A stretch of DNA of 64,000 nt from Luteolibacter sp. LG18 (GTDB lineage: Bacteria > Verrucomicrobiota > Verrucomicrobiia > Verrucomicrobiales > Akkermansiaceae): positions 3,410,001-3,474,000 of the forward strand of contig NZ_AP024600.1 of NCBI RefSeq assembly GCF_036322585.1, in the 5' to 3' direction. A model generated the notes under the pieces. That model saw only the letters and a list, made by a program, of their open reading frames with translations, did not search any database and was not told the DNA's origin. Made by a program: the position numbers and the translations under genes. Positions 45,088 to 54,889 of this stretch are shown here, piece by piece. The first letter of the stretch is position 1; every line of letters begins with the position of its first letter.

Positions 45088-46473
45088 ATGCGTCCGTTTG
45101 TCCTGATCGTTTTGTTTGTTTCCACGTCCATCGCGCTCGCCCGCGATTTCACCGTTTCCTCCGCCGGGGACCTCGGCAAGGCCATGGCCGGTCTGAAACC
45201 CGGCGACACCGTCATTCTCGCGGACGGGGAATGGCGGGACCAGGATCTGGTCTTCCAAGCACAGGGGACCGAGGCGAAACCGGTCACCTTCCGCGCGGCC
45301 ACCGCGGGGAAGGTGATCCTGGTGGGGAACTCGTCGCTGGTCATCGATGGCAGCCACGTGGTCGCAGGCGGGCTGTGGCTGAAGGAGTCCACCACCAGCG
45401 GCCGTGCCATCTTCCTGCGGGGCGACCACTGCCGGCTCTCGTCCTGCGCCGTCACCGGTGGCAATGCCCGCAATTTCCTCGATATTACCGGCACGGACCA
45501 CCGCATCGACCACTGTTACTTCGCGGACAAGACCACCGATTCCCCGACCATCCAGGTGCAGGTGGAGGGCAGCCCGAACCGCCACCGGTTCGACCACAAC
45601 CATTTCGGCCCGCGGCCGCCGCTCGGGCGGAACGGCGGAGAAACCATGCGCATCGGCTACAGCGGCCAGTCCATGCGATCGTCCGGGACGGTGGTGGAGG
45701 ATAATCTCTTCGACCGCTGCGACGGCGAGATCGAGATCATCTCCAACAAGTCCTGCGACAACGTCTACCGCTCCAACACCTTCCGGGACTGCGCCGGCAT
45801 GCTCACCCTGCGGCATGGCAACGGATGCCGGGTGGAAGGCAACTTTTTCTTCGGCGGCGGGAAGAAGGGCGCGGGGGGCATCCGCATCATCGGGGAGAAC
45901 CATGTCGTGGTGAACAACTACCTCGACGACGTGGTGGAAGGGGCCTTCTGGATCACCGCGGGCATCCCGGAATCGCCGCTCAACGGCTACTTCCAGGCCC
46001 GCCATTGCACGATCGCCTTCAACACCGTGGTCGCCAGCCGGGGCGTGTGCATCCAGACCGATGCGGGCATGGGCACCTCGGGCCGCACCTTGCTGCCGGA
46101 GGACATTGCCATCGCCGGCAATCTGCTGAACCTGCCGCCCGGAAGCGTTCCGGCGCGGGGCAAGCAGGGACCCGGTTTCGTGTGGGCGGACAATCTGACC
46201 AACCTGGCCGCGCCGGGTTTCCGCACCGTGGAGCCGGGCTTGAGCCGCGGGCCGGACGGTGTCTGGCGGCCCTCCACGGGCAGTCCGTGCATCGGTGCCG
46301 CGAAGGGGTTGGCCGGGATCGCCGCCGACATCGATGGCCAGCCGCGCCCCGATCGTGCCGATGCCGGATGCGACCAGGTGTCCAGCGCGCCGGTGGTCCA
46401 TCGAGCGCTTTCCGCGGCCGATGTCGGACCGGCCTGGATGAACCGTTCCGTGCCGGTAAAGGCCGCGCCATGA
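45088..46473 (+). CDS. Secreted polysaccharide lyase family 6 (alginate lyase / chondroitinase B type)
   Basis: 461 residues, normal length for PL6. Signal peptide RPFVLIVLFVSTSIALA. The right-handed beta-helix carries the family motifs NRHRFDHNHFGPRPPLGRNG, GETMRIG, EIEIISNKSCDNVYRSN (catalytic Lys) and MLTLRHGNGCRVEGNFFFGG (catalytic Arg). Family members cleave alginate or dermatan sulfate by beta-elimination outside the cytoplasm, giving unsaturated uronates. Downstream GH88 and KDG kinase genes fit such products. Substrate cannot be settled from sequence. The promoter carries the 18-bp motif. Confidence 0.88.
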   Translation: MRPFVLIVLFVSTSIALARDFTVSSAGDLGKAMAGLKPGDTVILADGEWRDQDLVFQAQGTEAKPVTFRAATAGKVILVGNSSLVIDGSHVVAGGLWLKESTTSGRAIFLRGDHCRLSSCAVTGGNARNFLDITGTDHRIDHCYFADKTTDSPTIQVQVEGSPNRHRFDHNHFGPRPPLGRNGGETMRIGYSGQSMRSSGTVVEDNLFDRCDGEIEIISNKSCDNVYRSNTFRDCAGMLTLRHGNGCRVEGNFFFGGGKKGAGGIRIIGENHVVVNNYLDDVVEGAFWITAGIPESPLNGYFQARHCTIAFNTVVASRGVCIQTDAGMGTSGRTLLPEDIAIAGNLLNLPPGSVPARGKQGPGFVWADNLTNLAAPGFRTVEPGLSRGPDGVWRPSTGSPCIGAAKGLAGIAADIDGQPRPDRADAGCDQVSSAPVVHRALSAADVGPAWMNRSVPVKAAP

Positions 46474-46509
46474 TCGATCGCTCATCACGCGAGCGGTGGC
46501 TTATGAAGG

Positions 46510-46527
46510 CTACTCATTCGTGTAGCT
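46510..46527. promoter_or_regulatory. Regulon motif copy 3 (upstream of giant surface protein)
   Basis: CTACTCATTCGTGTAGCT, 86 bp before the ATG of the 1494-residue protein and 37 bp after the PL6 stop. One base differs from copy 2 and two from copy 1. Confidence 0.7.
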
Positions 46528-46613
46528 AACACGCTCCCGACAGGCGGCGCACATTGGCAAGTATCCGGAGAGAACCCATCGCACTCCGGGCACTCCCAAA
46601 CCGATAGCCCATC

Positions 46614-49600
46614 ATGAGCCCACGTATTGCAGGCCGTCCGATCGTGACACGAGCCTCCCTCCTCGCCACCGCCGCCACCCTTTTCCTGGCCCCGCTTCCG
46701 GCCACCGCCGCCACCAAGACCTGGGACGGCGGCGGCACCAACGATACCTGGCTGAACGGTGTCAACTGGAACGCGAACACCGCTCCGGCCGCCAACGACA
46801 CGCTGGTCTTCGGCGGCACGGTCCGCCTCACGCCGGTCAATGACTTCGCCGCCGGCACCGTCTTCACGGGGCTCTCCTTCGCCGCCGGCGCGGGGGCGTT
46901 CAATGTCACCGGCAATGGCATCGTGCTCAACCGCTCCACGATCGCGAACAACGCCACCAACGCCGTGACCGTGGGCCTGCCGATCACCATCGGCAGCGGC
47001 CTCACCACGCTCACCACCCCGGCCACCGGCGGCACGATGAACCTCTCCGGAGCGTTCGCCCGCTCGACCGGTTCCACCGTCGTCGTCAACCGCGTGGGAG
47101 GGAACATCAACCTCGCCGGTTCGGGACTCGCCAACGATGCCAGCGGCATCCTCGGCGGCTGGGCGGTGATCGGCAACGACTGGGCCAGCCTCGATGGCAG
47201 CGGCAACACGGTGCCGTACACCGCCTACACCAACATCCCGTCCGGTGCGATCACCACGGGAGCCAATCTGAACTACCGCTACACCGCGGATACGGCCAAC
47301 ATCACCGCCGCCGCGGGCACCGCCATCAACAGCCTGGTCACCACCATCGGCACCGGTCGCACGCTCACTCTCGCCGGGGCGCTCCGGCTGGGGGCCCGCG
47401 GTGGCATCTACCGGACCGGCGCCTCGTCCGCAAACAGCGTGATGCTCGTGACCGGCGGGAGTCTCACCGCCAGCGGCGGCGGTGAGATCACATTGCTGGA
47501 CGCCACCACCACGGCGGCCAATTTCACCGCCACCAACAACAACCTGCGGATCGATTCCACCATGACCGATGACGGCGCGAATCCGGTGGCGGTCAACATC
47601 GTCGGCTACCTCGACATCCGCGGTACCAACACCTACTCCGGCGGCACGTTCATCAACCTCGGCCGCGTCCAGGGGAGCAACACCTCGGTGTTCGGCACCG
47701 GACCGGTCACGATTTACACAGGTGGGCAGGCGTTCCTGAACAACAACGGCACCTTCGCCAACAACTTCACCATCGCCGGCACGGGATCGACCGAGACCAG
47801 TGGCGGGCAGACGATGGGCGCGATCCGCATGAACACCGGGGCGACCACGCTTTCCGGGACCATCACACTCGCGGAGAATGCCCGAATCACCGGTGGCTCG
47901 GGTGGAACGAACGCCATCACCGGAAAGATCACCGGCTCCGGCCGCCTGGAGTTCACCGCCGCCACCGGCAACGTGGGGAGCATCACGTTGAACAACGCCG
48001 CGAACGATTGGAATGGCGGCCTGCTCCTCACCGTCGGCGGCGCGGGCCGCCAGGTGTATGTGAAGCTCGGCGCGGACGAGCAGATCCCGAATGGAGCGGG
48101 GAAGGGGAGCGTCACCATCGCCGGTGCCTCGGACATCGCGCGCCTCGACCTCTCCGGTCACAACGAGACGATCAATGGATTGAATGCGGCGGTGAACACC
48201 TTCAACCAGGTGAAGAACACCGCCGCCACGCCATGCACCCTCACGCTGGGCGCGAACAACGCCGCCGGCGACTTCGGCGGCACGCTCGATGACGCGGGTG
48301 CCGGGGCGGTCAGCCTGGTGAAGACCGGCACCGGCACCCAGATCTTCCGTGGCACCACCAACCACCTCGGCACCACCACGGTGGATGGCGGGCGGCTTGA
48401 GTTCGTGGGTGATCTCGCCGCCACCGGCCTGGTCACGGTGAACAGCGGGGCGACGCTGGCGGCGAATGCCCAGCTCTCGCCGGATGTCACCATCGCCACC
48501 GGCGGCCTGCTGGCCAGCAATCCCGCCGCGGGAGCCGGCATCACCTTGAAGAAGGATCTCAACCTCGCCGAGGGCTCCGCGATCCAGATCAACACCGCGT
48601 CCTTTCCCGCCGCTCCGGTGCAGGTGCTCGGCACGCTCAATCCCACCGGCGGCGAGGCCACCGTCTCGATCAACCTGACCGGCGTGGCACCCGCGGTCGG
48701 CCAGTATCCGGTCATCAGCTACGGCGCGCTGGGCGGCGTGGGCCTGACCGCGTTCAAGCTCGGCACGGTGCCGCTCCGTTTCCAGGCCCAGCTCTACAAC
48801 GACACGGTGAACAAGGTGATCGTGATGGACGTGATCTCCAGCGGCGATTTTCCGGTGTGGTCCGGGGCGCTCGGCAACGAGTGGAGCACCGCCGTGCTGG
48901 CCGCTCCGAAGAACTGGGTCATGAACTCCAGCGCGGCGATCACCACCGATTACCTGGATGGCGAGATCGATCTTTTCGATGACACCGCCGTCCACGCCAC
49001 GCCCGATATCAGCAACGGCCCGGTGAGTCCGCTGGAAGTCCGCTTCAACAACAACGTGCTCGATTACGTCGTCACCGGTTCCCAGGGCATCACCGGCACC
49101 GGCATTCTCGTCAAGAACGGCAGCGCCGTCTCCACGCTCGCGACCAACAACAGCTATTCCGGCCAGACCACGGTCAATGCCGGCACCCTCAGGATCGGTA
49201 ACGGTGGAACTTCCGGCACGGCGGGCAGCGGACCGATTGCGAACGGTGCGACGCTTGAGTTTTTCCGGACGGACAATCCCACGGTGGCCAATGTGATTTC
49301 CGGAAGCGGGGTGCTCCGGCAGTCCGGCACCGGCACCCTCACCCTCTCCGGAGCGAATACCTACACCGGCGGTACGACGGTTTCCGCCGGAACCCTCCGC
49401 GCCAGCTCGAACGCCTCGGTGGGCGTGCTGCCCGGCGGCGTCGTCACCGTGGCGGATGGAGGTGCCTTCGACCTGGGCGGGAATGCCACCGCCAACAACG
49501 CCAACTTCGGGCAGAAGTCGTTCGTCATTTCCGGTGCTGGCCCGGCCGGTCATGGAGCGATTCTCAATGGCAGCGCCTTGAACCAACAGAACGCGTTCCA

Positions 49601-51098
49601 AAGGGTGACGCTCGCCGCGGATGCCAGCATCGGTGGAACGGGGCGCTTCGATATCCGTGCCACCCAGGTCGGCGGGGTCAACCAGGCCGTGCTGGATCCC
49701 GCCGGTCACACGCTCACCAAGGTGGACGACAATTACGTCTGCCTGGTGTCCGCGGATGTCGGCGATGGCAACATCGTGGTCAATGGCGGCACCTTGAGCC
49801 TGGAGACCACCACCAGCGTTCCGGACTACGGCACGGGCAAGACGGTGACCTTCAACGCGGGGACCAACGCCCAGTTCTATTCGAACACCGCGGCCGTTTC
49901 CACCATCACCCGTCCGTTCGTCTTCAATGGCGAGGGGTGCAAGATCGCGAACGCGAGCGCCGTGGCATCACTCGTCGGCAGCCCGATTGAACTGCGCGGC
50001 GATGTCGCCCTCACCACCTTGCTCACTGTGTCCCCGGGGGCGCTGACGCTGGGCGGCAACATCACCGAGGCCGGCGGGGCACACGGGTTGACGAAACTCG
50101 GCACCTGCACCTTCGTCCTGGCGGGCACATCTTCCTACACCGGACCGACCACCGTCTCGACGGGCACGCTGCTGGTGAACGGGGCTCTGGGTACGACGGC
50201 GGTGACCACCGCCACCGGCACCACCTTCGGAGGCGCGGGATCGCTATTGGGTCCGCTGGTCGTGGGCGGCACGCTCGCCCCGGGCAATGCCGGCATCGGC
50301 ACCTTCACCGCGGCGGGCGTGACCCTTTCGTCCACCGCCACACTCGCCATCCAGCTCAATTCCGGCTCCTCCGCCATCGACACGCTGGTGGCCGGAAATC
50401 TCAATCTCGGCGGGGCCGCGCTCGCGGTGACCGATGCGGGAACGACCGTGCTGGCCACCGGCACCAAGCTGCTGTTCGCCCAATACTCGGGTGCCCTCAC
50501 CGGCACGTTCTCCAACGTCGCCGACGGAGGCACGCTGGTGGTCGGGCCGAACACGTTTCGGGTGAACCTCCACGACACGGTCGCGGGCCAGGCCGCGATC
50601 ACCCTCACGGTGCCCGCCACCGGATTCAGCCCGGGTTATGACAGCTGGGCCACCGCGATGGGGCTGGATGGCACCAACAACGGCCCTGACCAGGACCCGG
50701 ATGGCGATGGCCGTTCGAACCTGCTGGAGTTCGCGCTGGCCGCCAACCCGCTCTCGCCCGCTCCCGATGGCAGCCTGGCCAACCGCGTGCTGGAGATCGA
50801 CCCGGGCACGGGTGTCGAACGCGTGCTCACGCTCACCCTTCCGGTTCGCTCTGGCGCGGGTTTCTCAGGTCCGGGTGACCTGGTGTCCGGAGCGGTGGAT
50901 CGCATCATCTACACCGTCCAGGGATCGGTGGACTTCACGGATTTCACGTCGATGAATGTCACCGAGGTGGTGCCCGCCGTGACCTCCGGTCTGCCGGGGC
51001 TGCCCGGTGGCTGGAGCTACCGCACCTTCCGCGCGCCGGGGAACGTGGCCACCTCGTCCCGGGCCTTCCTGCGGGTGAAGGTGGCTGCTGAACCATGA
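46614..51098 (+). CDS. Giant secreted protein with autotransporter-associated beta-strand repeats
   Basis: 1494 residues. Signal peptide (RASLLATAATLFLAPLPATA) then an opening motif KTWDGGGTNDTWLNGVNW like the N-terminus of the 9723 protein. The body is a Gly/Thr/Ala/Asn-rich repeated beta-helix with strands such as GTLTLSGANTYTGGTTVSAG and CTFVLAGTSSYTGPTTVSTG. The C-terminal part carries DPDGDGRSNLLEFALAANP, a small beta domain, and the ending RAFLRVKVAAEP. There is no barrel translocator. Its promoter carries the 18-bp motif, tying it to the PL6 and GH27 genes; it may help bind or hold polysaccharide at the surface, which is inference. Confidence 0.86.
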   Translation: MSPRIAGRPIVTRASLLATAATLFLAPLPATAATKTWDGGGTNDTWLNGVNWNANTAPAANDTLVFGGTVRLTPVNDFAAGTVFTGLSFAAGAGAFNVTGNGIVLNRSTIANNATNAVTVGLPITIGSGLTTLTTPATGGTMNLSGAFARSTGSTVVVNRVGGNINLAGSGLANDASGILGGWAVIGNDWASLDGSGNTVPYTAYTNIPSGAITTGANLNYRYTADTANITAAAGTAINSLVTTIGTGRTLTLAGALRLGARGGIYRTGASSANSVMLVTGGSLTASGGGEITLLDATTTAANFTATNNNLRIDSTMTDDGANPVAVNIVGYLDIRGTNTYSGGTFINLGRVQGSNTSVFGTGPVTIYTGGQAFLNNNGTFANNFTIAGTGSTETSGGQTMGAIRMNTGATTLSGTITLAENARITGGSGGTNAITGKITGSGRLEFTAATGNVGSITLNNAANDWNGGLLLTVGGAGRQVYVKLGADEQIPNGAGKGSVTIAGASDIARLDLSGHNETINGLNAAVNTFNQVKNTAATPCTLTLGANNAAGDFGGTLDDAGAGAVSLVKTGTGTQIFRGTTNHLGTTTVDGGRLEFVGDLAATGLVTVNSGATLAANAQLSPDVTIATGGLLASNPAAGAGITLKKDLNLAEGSAIQINTASFPAAPVQVLGTLNPTGGEATVSINLTGVAPAVGQYPVISYGALGGVGLTAFKLGTVPLRFQAQLYNDTVNKVIVMDVISSGDFPVWSGALGNEWSTAVLAAPKNWVMNSSAAITTDYLDGEIDLFDDTAVHATPDISNGPVSPLEVRFNNNVLDYVVTGSQGITGTGILVKNGSAVSTLATNNSYSGQTTVNAGTLRIGNGGTSGTAGSGPIANGATLEFFRTDNPTVANVISGSGVLRQSGTGTLTLSGANTYTGGTTVSAGTLRASSNASVGVLPGGVVTVADGGAFDLGGNATANNANFGQKSFVISGAGPAGHGAILNGSALNQQNAFQRVTLAADASIGGTGRFDIRATQVGGVNQAVLDPAGHTLTKVDDNYVCLVSADVGDGNIVVNGGTLSLETTTSVPDYGTGKTVTFNAGTNAQFYSNTAAVSTITRPFVFNGEGCKIANASAVASLVGSPIELRGDVALTTLLTVSPGALTLGGNITEAGGAHGLTKLGTCTFVLAGTSSYTGPTTVSTGTLLVNGALGTTAVTTATGTTFGGAGSLLGPLVVGGTLAPGNAGIGTFTAAGVTLSSTATLAIQLNSGSSAIDTLVAGNLNLGGAALAVTDAGTTVLATGTKLLFAQYSGALTGTFSNVADGGTLVVGPNTFRVNLHDTVAGQAAITLTVPATGFSPGYDSWATAMGLDGTNNGPDQDPDGDGRSNLLEFALAANPLSPAPDGSLANRVLEIDPGTGVERVLTLTLPVRSGAGFSGPGDLVSGAVDRIIYTVQGSVDFTDFTSMNVTEVVPAVTSGLPGLPGGWSYRTFRAPGNVATSSRAFLRVKVAAEP

Positions 51099-51135
51099 TC
51101 GCTTTCGGGTTTTCCAGGGTAATGCAATAGAGAAG

Positions 51136-51172
51136 TGCCCGCCAGCCCCTCAGTCCATGGGGCTGGCGGGCA
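51136..51172. terminator. Strong hairpin after the giant surface protein gene
   Basis: TGCCCGCCAGCCCC (51136-51149) pairs exactly with GGGGCTGGCGGGCA (51159-51172), 14 bp with a 9-base loop, 38 bp after the stop codon. No T-tract follows, so it is either a terminator of the non-classical kind or an RNA 3'-end stabiliser. Confidence 0.55.
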
Positions 51173-51287
51173 TGGCTGGCTGGGTCGGAGATAAACAGTG
51201 AAACCACGGCGGCGTTTGTGGTGGCCGTGGTGGCGGGACTTAGATCGCGGCGTCTTCTTTCCGCCCCTTTCTCCAAGGCCCTCCGTC

Positions 51288-52451
51288 ATGAGCACCGCCC
51301 ATCTCACCCCCGCCAGCCAACTGTCCCCCGCGTGGAAACTGGCCTACGACACCCTGGTCGCGAAGACCCGCCGCAACATCGCGGGCATGGCCGCTCAGCC
51401 CACCACCTGGTCGTGGGACGCGGACGGCGATTATTCGAAGTGGAACGAGGGTTTCCACGAGATCGGGAACTGGACCAGCTCCTTCATCACCGGCATGGCG
51501 CTCATCGCGTGGGGTGAGACGGAGGACGACCACTTCATCCGTCATGTATTGGAGCTCGATCCCCACTACCGGGAAAAGCTCGGCCGCCATGCGGTGGACA
51601 CGATGCACGATCTCGGCTTCCTCTACTCGCTGCACTCGGTGGCGCTCCACAAGCTCACCGGCGGAGAATCGCACCGCGTGCTCGCGCTGCGGGCCGCGGA
51701 GGTGCTCGCAGCGCGCTTCATCCCGGAGGGCCGCTACATTCGCGCGTGGGGGCGCATGGACGACACGGGCGGTGAGTGGGATGCCATGGCGATCATCGAC
51801 TGCATGATGAACCTGCCGCTGCTGTATTGGGCCTCGGTGGAAACCGGTGACCCGCGTTTCAAGGAGATCGCCACCCGCCATGCGGACACCACGCTGGCCT
51901 GCTTCATCCGCGGCGATGATTCCGTGTTCCACGCCTACCGTTTCGATCCCGTGACCGGCGCGCCCACCACTGGGGAAAACTACTGCGGGCACGGCAAGGA
52001 CAGCCATTGGGCGCGCGGCACGGCGTGGGCGATCTACGGCTTCGCGATGAGCCACCGCCACACCGGGGATGAACGTTACCTCGATGCCTCGCTGCGGGTC
52101 GCGCGCCGGTTCGTTTCGCTGCTCGATGCCGAGGTGGTGCCGGTGTGGGACTTCCGTCTGCCGGACGATCCCGCGCTGCACATCCGGGATTCGTCCGCGG
52201 CGTCGATCGCGGTGTGCGGCATCCAGGAACTGGAAGCGCTCGGCCACGCGGATGAAACGCTTTTGGCGGCGAAGCACGCGTTGCTCGACCGGCTGTGCAC
52301 AGCGGACTACCTGGACACGGACCTGGCGGTGCGCGGCACGCTGAAGCACGGCCAGGTGGGCAATCCGGTGAAGGCTTACACGAGCTGGGGCGACTATTAC
52401 CTGATGGAAGCGCTGGCCCGTGAGAGCGGCATGATGATCCCGTGGTGGTGA
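51288..52451 (+). CDS. GH88 unsaturated glucuronyl hydrolase
   Basis: 387 residues from the ATG at 51288; the in-frame sequence before it looks like untranslated leader. No signal peptide, so it is cytoplasmic. The (alpha/alpha)6 barrel has FLYSLHSVALHKLTG, MDDTGGEWDAMAIIDCMMNL (catalytic Asp region), YCGHGKDSHWARGTAWAIYG and AYTSWGDYYLMEALARE, matching GH88 closely. GH88 hydrates and opens unsaturated uronic acid ends of oligosaccharides made by polysaccharide lyases such as the PL6 enzyme upstream. Stops 5 bp before the GH127 gene, so they form an operon. Confidence 0.9.
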   Translation: MSTAHLTPASQLSPAWKLAYDTLVAKTRRNIAGMAAQPTTWSWDADGDYSKWNEGFHEIGNWTSSFITGMALIAWGETEDDHFIRHVLELDPHYREKLGRHAVDTMHDLGFLYSLHSVALHKLTGGESHRVLALRAAEVLAARFIPEGRYIRAWGRMDDTGGEWDAMAIIDCMMNLPLLYWASVETGDPRFKEIATRHADTTLACFIRGDDSVFHAYRFDPVTGAPTTGENYCGHGKDSHWARGTAWAIYGFAMSHRHTGDERYLDASLRVARRFVSLLDAEVVPVWDFRLPDDPALHIRDSSAASIAVCGIQELEALGHADETLLAAKHALLDRLCTADYLDTDLAVRGTLKHGQVGNPVKAYTSWGDYYLMEALARESGMMIPWW

Positions 52452-52456
52452 CCTTT

Positions 52457-54787
52457 ATGAGCCTTTCTTCCTTCTCCCTCGACCGGGTCCGCCTGACGGG
52501 CGGGCCGTTCCATGAACGCCAGGAACTCCACCGCGGCTACCTGCTGGGTGTGGAAGTGGACCGGTTGCTCGCACCGTTCCGCCTGCAAGCCGGGCTCGAT
52601 CCCCGCGCGTCGCGCTATGGCGGCTGGGAGTCCCGGGACATCAGCGGGCACAGCCTGGGGCACTACCTCTCCGCGATCAGCCTGATGCAGGCGGCCACCG
52701 GGGATGCGGAGCTGCTGCGCCGTGTCCACCACACCGTGGCGGAGCTGGCGCTGTGCCAGGCGGCGAATGGCGATGGCTACGTGCTGCCGGTGGACAAGAC
52801 CGCCTTCGAGGGCGTGCGCACGGGGAGGATCGAGGCCACGCCGTTTTCGCTCAATGGCGTGTGGGTGCCGTTCTACACGCTGCACAAGCTGCTCGCGGGA
52901 TTGCGCGATGCCCATCGCCTGGCGTCGAGCCACGATGCGCTGGTGGTGGCGGCAAAGGTGGCGGACTGGTTGGACGGCGTGCTGTCCCCGCTCACCGCGG
53001 AGCAGATCCAGGAGATGCTGCGCACCGAGCACGGCGGCATGAACGAGGTGCTGGCCGATCTTTCCGCCGACACGGGAAACCCGCGCTACCTGCGGATGGC
53101 GGAGGGGTTTTTCCATCACCAGGCGGTCCTCGCGCCGCTGCTGCGCGGCGAGGACCGGCTCGATGGCCTGCACGGGAACACGCAGATCCCGAAGATCGTG
53201 GGGCTGGCCCGCGAGGCCGAACTCGGTGGCGATCCCGCCTACCGGGAGGCCGCGGAGTTTTTCTGGGACCGGGTGGTGAACCATCGCTCCTACGCCACCG
53301 GTGGCCACGGCGAGAGCGAGCACTTCTTCCCATTGGAACAATTCCCACGCCGTCTCACGCCGAACACCTGCGAGACCTGCAACACCTACAACCTGCTCAA
53401 GCTCACCGGCCACCTCTTCCGGCACCGGCCGGACGCCGCGCGGATGGATTTCGTGGAGCGGGCGATGATCAACCACCTGCTGGTGAACCTCGGCCGACAG
53501 CCCGGCGAGTTCGGCTATTTCCTCGGGCTCGGCTCGGTGGGCGTGAAGGTGTTCTCCACGCCCTACGATTCATGGTGGTGCTGTGTCGGCACCGGCCTGG
53601 AAAACCCCGCGCGCTACGGCGAGCAGATATACGCCCGCCACGCGGACATGCTGTGGGTGAATCTCTACCTGGGCAGCACGCTCGATTGGCGTGAGCGGGG
53701 CGTGATCGTCCGGCAGGACACGGTTTTTCCGGAAGAGGACACGGTGCGGTTTTCCTTCACCTGTGAGGAGCCGGTGCGCTTCGCCTTGAAGCTCCGCCAC
53801 CCCGCGTGGTGCGCCGGACCGGAAATCGTGCTGAATGGGGAAAAGCTGGAAGTGGAATCACGGCGTTCATCGTACTTCACCCTCGACCGCGAGTGGCGCT
53901 CCGGCGACACGCTGGTGGTGCGGCTACCGATGGCGCTGCGGGTGGAGTTCCTCCCGCAGGTGGAGGAGGGGAGCGGGGCCTTCCTGTTCGGCCCCACCTT
54001 GCTCGCGGCGATCGTGCCGGACGAGGAGGGCGTGCCGAATCCCTCGAAACGCCGCTTCAGCGAGCACCTCGATGCCCGTGGCAAGACCGATGCGTTTCCC
54101 CCGCATATCGTGGCGGAGTCTTGGGATGCGGCCTTGCAGGGCATGAGGCCTACCGGCTTCGCGTCCTTCCGGAGCGAGGGCGTGGTGAAGCCCGCGGACC
54201 TGGTCCTCGTGCCCTTCCACCGCATCTACGAGGAGCAGTATGCGGTCTATTTTCCGCGTCTCACCGCCGCGGAGTGGGCGGAGCGGGAGAGCGGCATCCG
54301 TGCCGAACGCGAGCGCCAGCGGGCGATCGAGGCGGGCACGCTTGATTCGGTCACGCCCGGCTTCCAGCAGCCGGAAGTCGAGCACGGCCTGTGCGGTGAG
54401 AACAGCGCGATCGAGGATTTTTCCGACCGGAAATGTCGTCTTGCCCGCGATGGCGGATGGTTCTCCTACAGCTTGAAATGCGATCCCGTTGAACCGTTGT
54501 CGCTGGTGATCACCTACTGGGGCGGCGTTTGGCACAAGCGGATCTTCGAGGTCCGCGTGGACGATGAACTCATTGCCACCGAGGAACTGCTGGCGAACCG
54601 GCCGGGCGAGTTCTTCGACCATGTGCACGAGCTGCCCGCGCACCTGACCGCGGGCAAGAGCCGCGTGACCGTCCGTTTCCAATCGCGCCCCGGCGACATC
54701 GCGGGGGGCGTGTTCGACCTGCGCCTGATGCGCCGCGAGGTGGCCCCCGCGGCCTACCGCCAGGAGTTCGTGTTCAAGGACCACTGA
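52457..54787 (+). CDS. GH127-type (DUF1680) beta-L-arabinofuranosidase
   Basis: 776 residues from the ATG at 52457. No clear signal peptide. The family motifs run YGGWESRDISGHSLGHYLSA, LDGLHGNTQIPKIVGLAREA, ATGGHGESEHF (metal-binding Glu), NTCETCNTYNLLKL and WWCCVGTGLENPARYGEQIY, which include the Zn-binding and nucleophilic Cys residues. A C-terminal beta region with RIFEVRVDDELIATEELLAN follows. Family enzymes remove beta-L-arabinofuranose from plant or glycoprotein glycans; related families share the fold, so specificity is open. It is probably co-transcribed with GH88. Confidence 0.88.
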   Translation: MSLSSFSLDRVRLTGGPFHERQELHRGYLLGVEVDRLLAPFRLQAGLDPRASRYGGWESRDISGHSLGHYLSAISLMQAATGDAELLRRVHHTVAELALCQAANGDGYVLPVDKTAFEGVRTGRIEATPFSLNGVWVPFYTLHKLLAGLRDAHRLASSHDALVVAAKVADWLDGVLSPLTAEQIQEMLRTEHGGMNEVLADLSADTGNPRYLRMAEGFFHHQAVLAPLLRGEDRLDGLHGNTQIPKIVGLAREAELGGDPAYREAAEFFWDRVVNHRSYATGGHGESEHFFPLEQFPRRLTPNTCETCNTYNLLKLTGHLFRHRPDAARMDFVERAMINHLLVNLGRQPGEFGYFLGLGSVGVKVFSTPYDSWWCCVGTGLENPARYGEQIYARHADMLWVNLYLGSTLDWRERGVIVRQDTVFPEEDTVRFSFTCEEPVRFALKLRHPAWCAGPEIVLNGEKLEVESRRSSYFTLDREWRSGDTLVVRLPMALRVEFLPQVEEGSGAFLFGPTLLAAIVPDEEGVPNPSKRRFSEHLDARGKTDAFPPHIVAESWDAALQGMRPTGFASFRSEGVVKPADLVLVPFHRIYEEQYAVYFPRLTAAEWAERESGIRAERERQRAIEAGTLDSVTPGFQQPEVEHGLCGENSAIEDFSDRKCRLARDGGWFSYSLKCDPVEPLSLVITYWGGVWHKRIFEVRVDDELIATEELLANRPGEFFDHVHELPAHLTAGKSRVTVRFQSRPGDIAGGVFDLRLMRREVAPAAYRQEFVFKDH

Positions 54788-54832
54788 GGTCCCGGTGGAC
54801 ATCACCGGCTCCCGATTGCGGAGATCGAAAAG

Positions 54833-54865
54833 AAGGGCCGCCATCGCGATGCAATGGCGGCCTTT
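54833..54865. terminator. Bidirectional terminator between convergent genes
   Basis: GGCCGCCAT (54836-54844) pairs with ATGGCGGCC (54854-54862), extended by A-A-G and T-T-T flanks, in the 102-bp gap between the GH127 gene and the convergent kinase gene. A-rich on one side and T-rich on the other, so it can work in both directions. Confidence 0.7.
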
Positions 54866-54889
54866 GGAAATACCGGATGTCGGGGAGGA

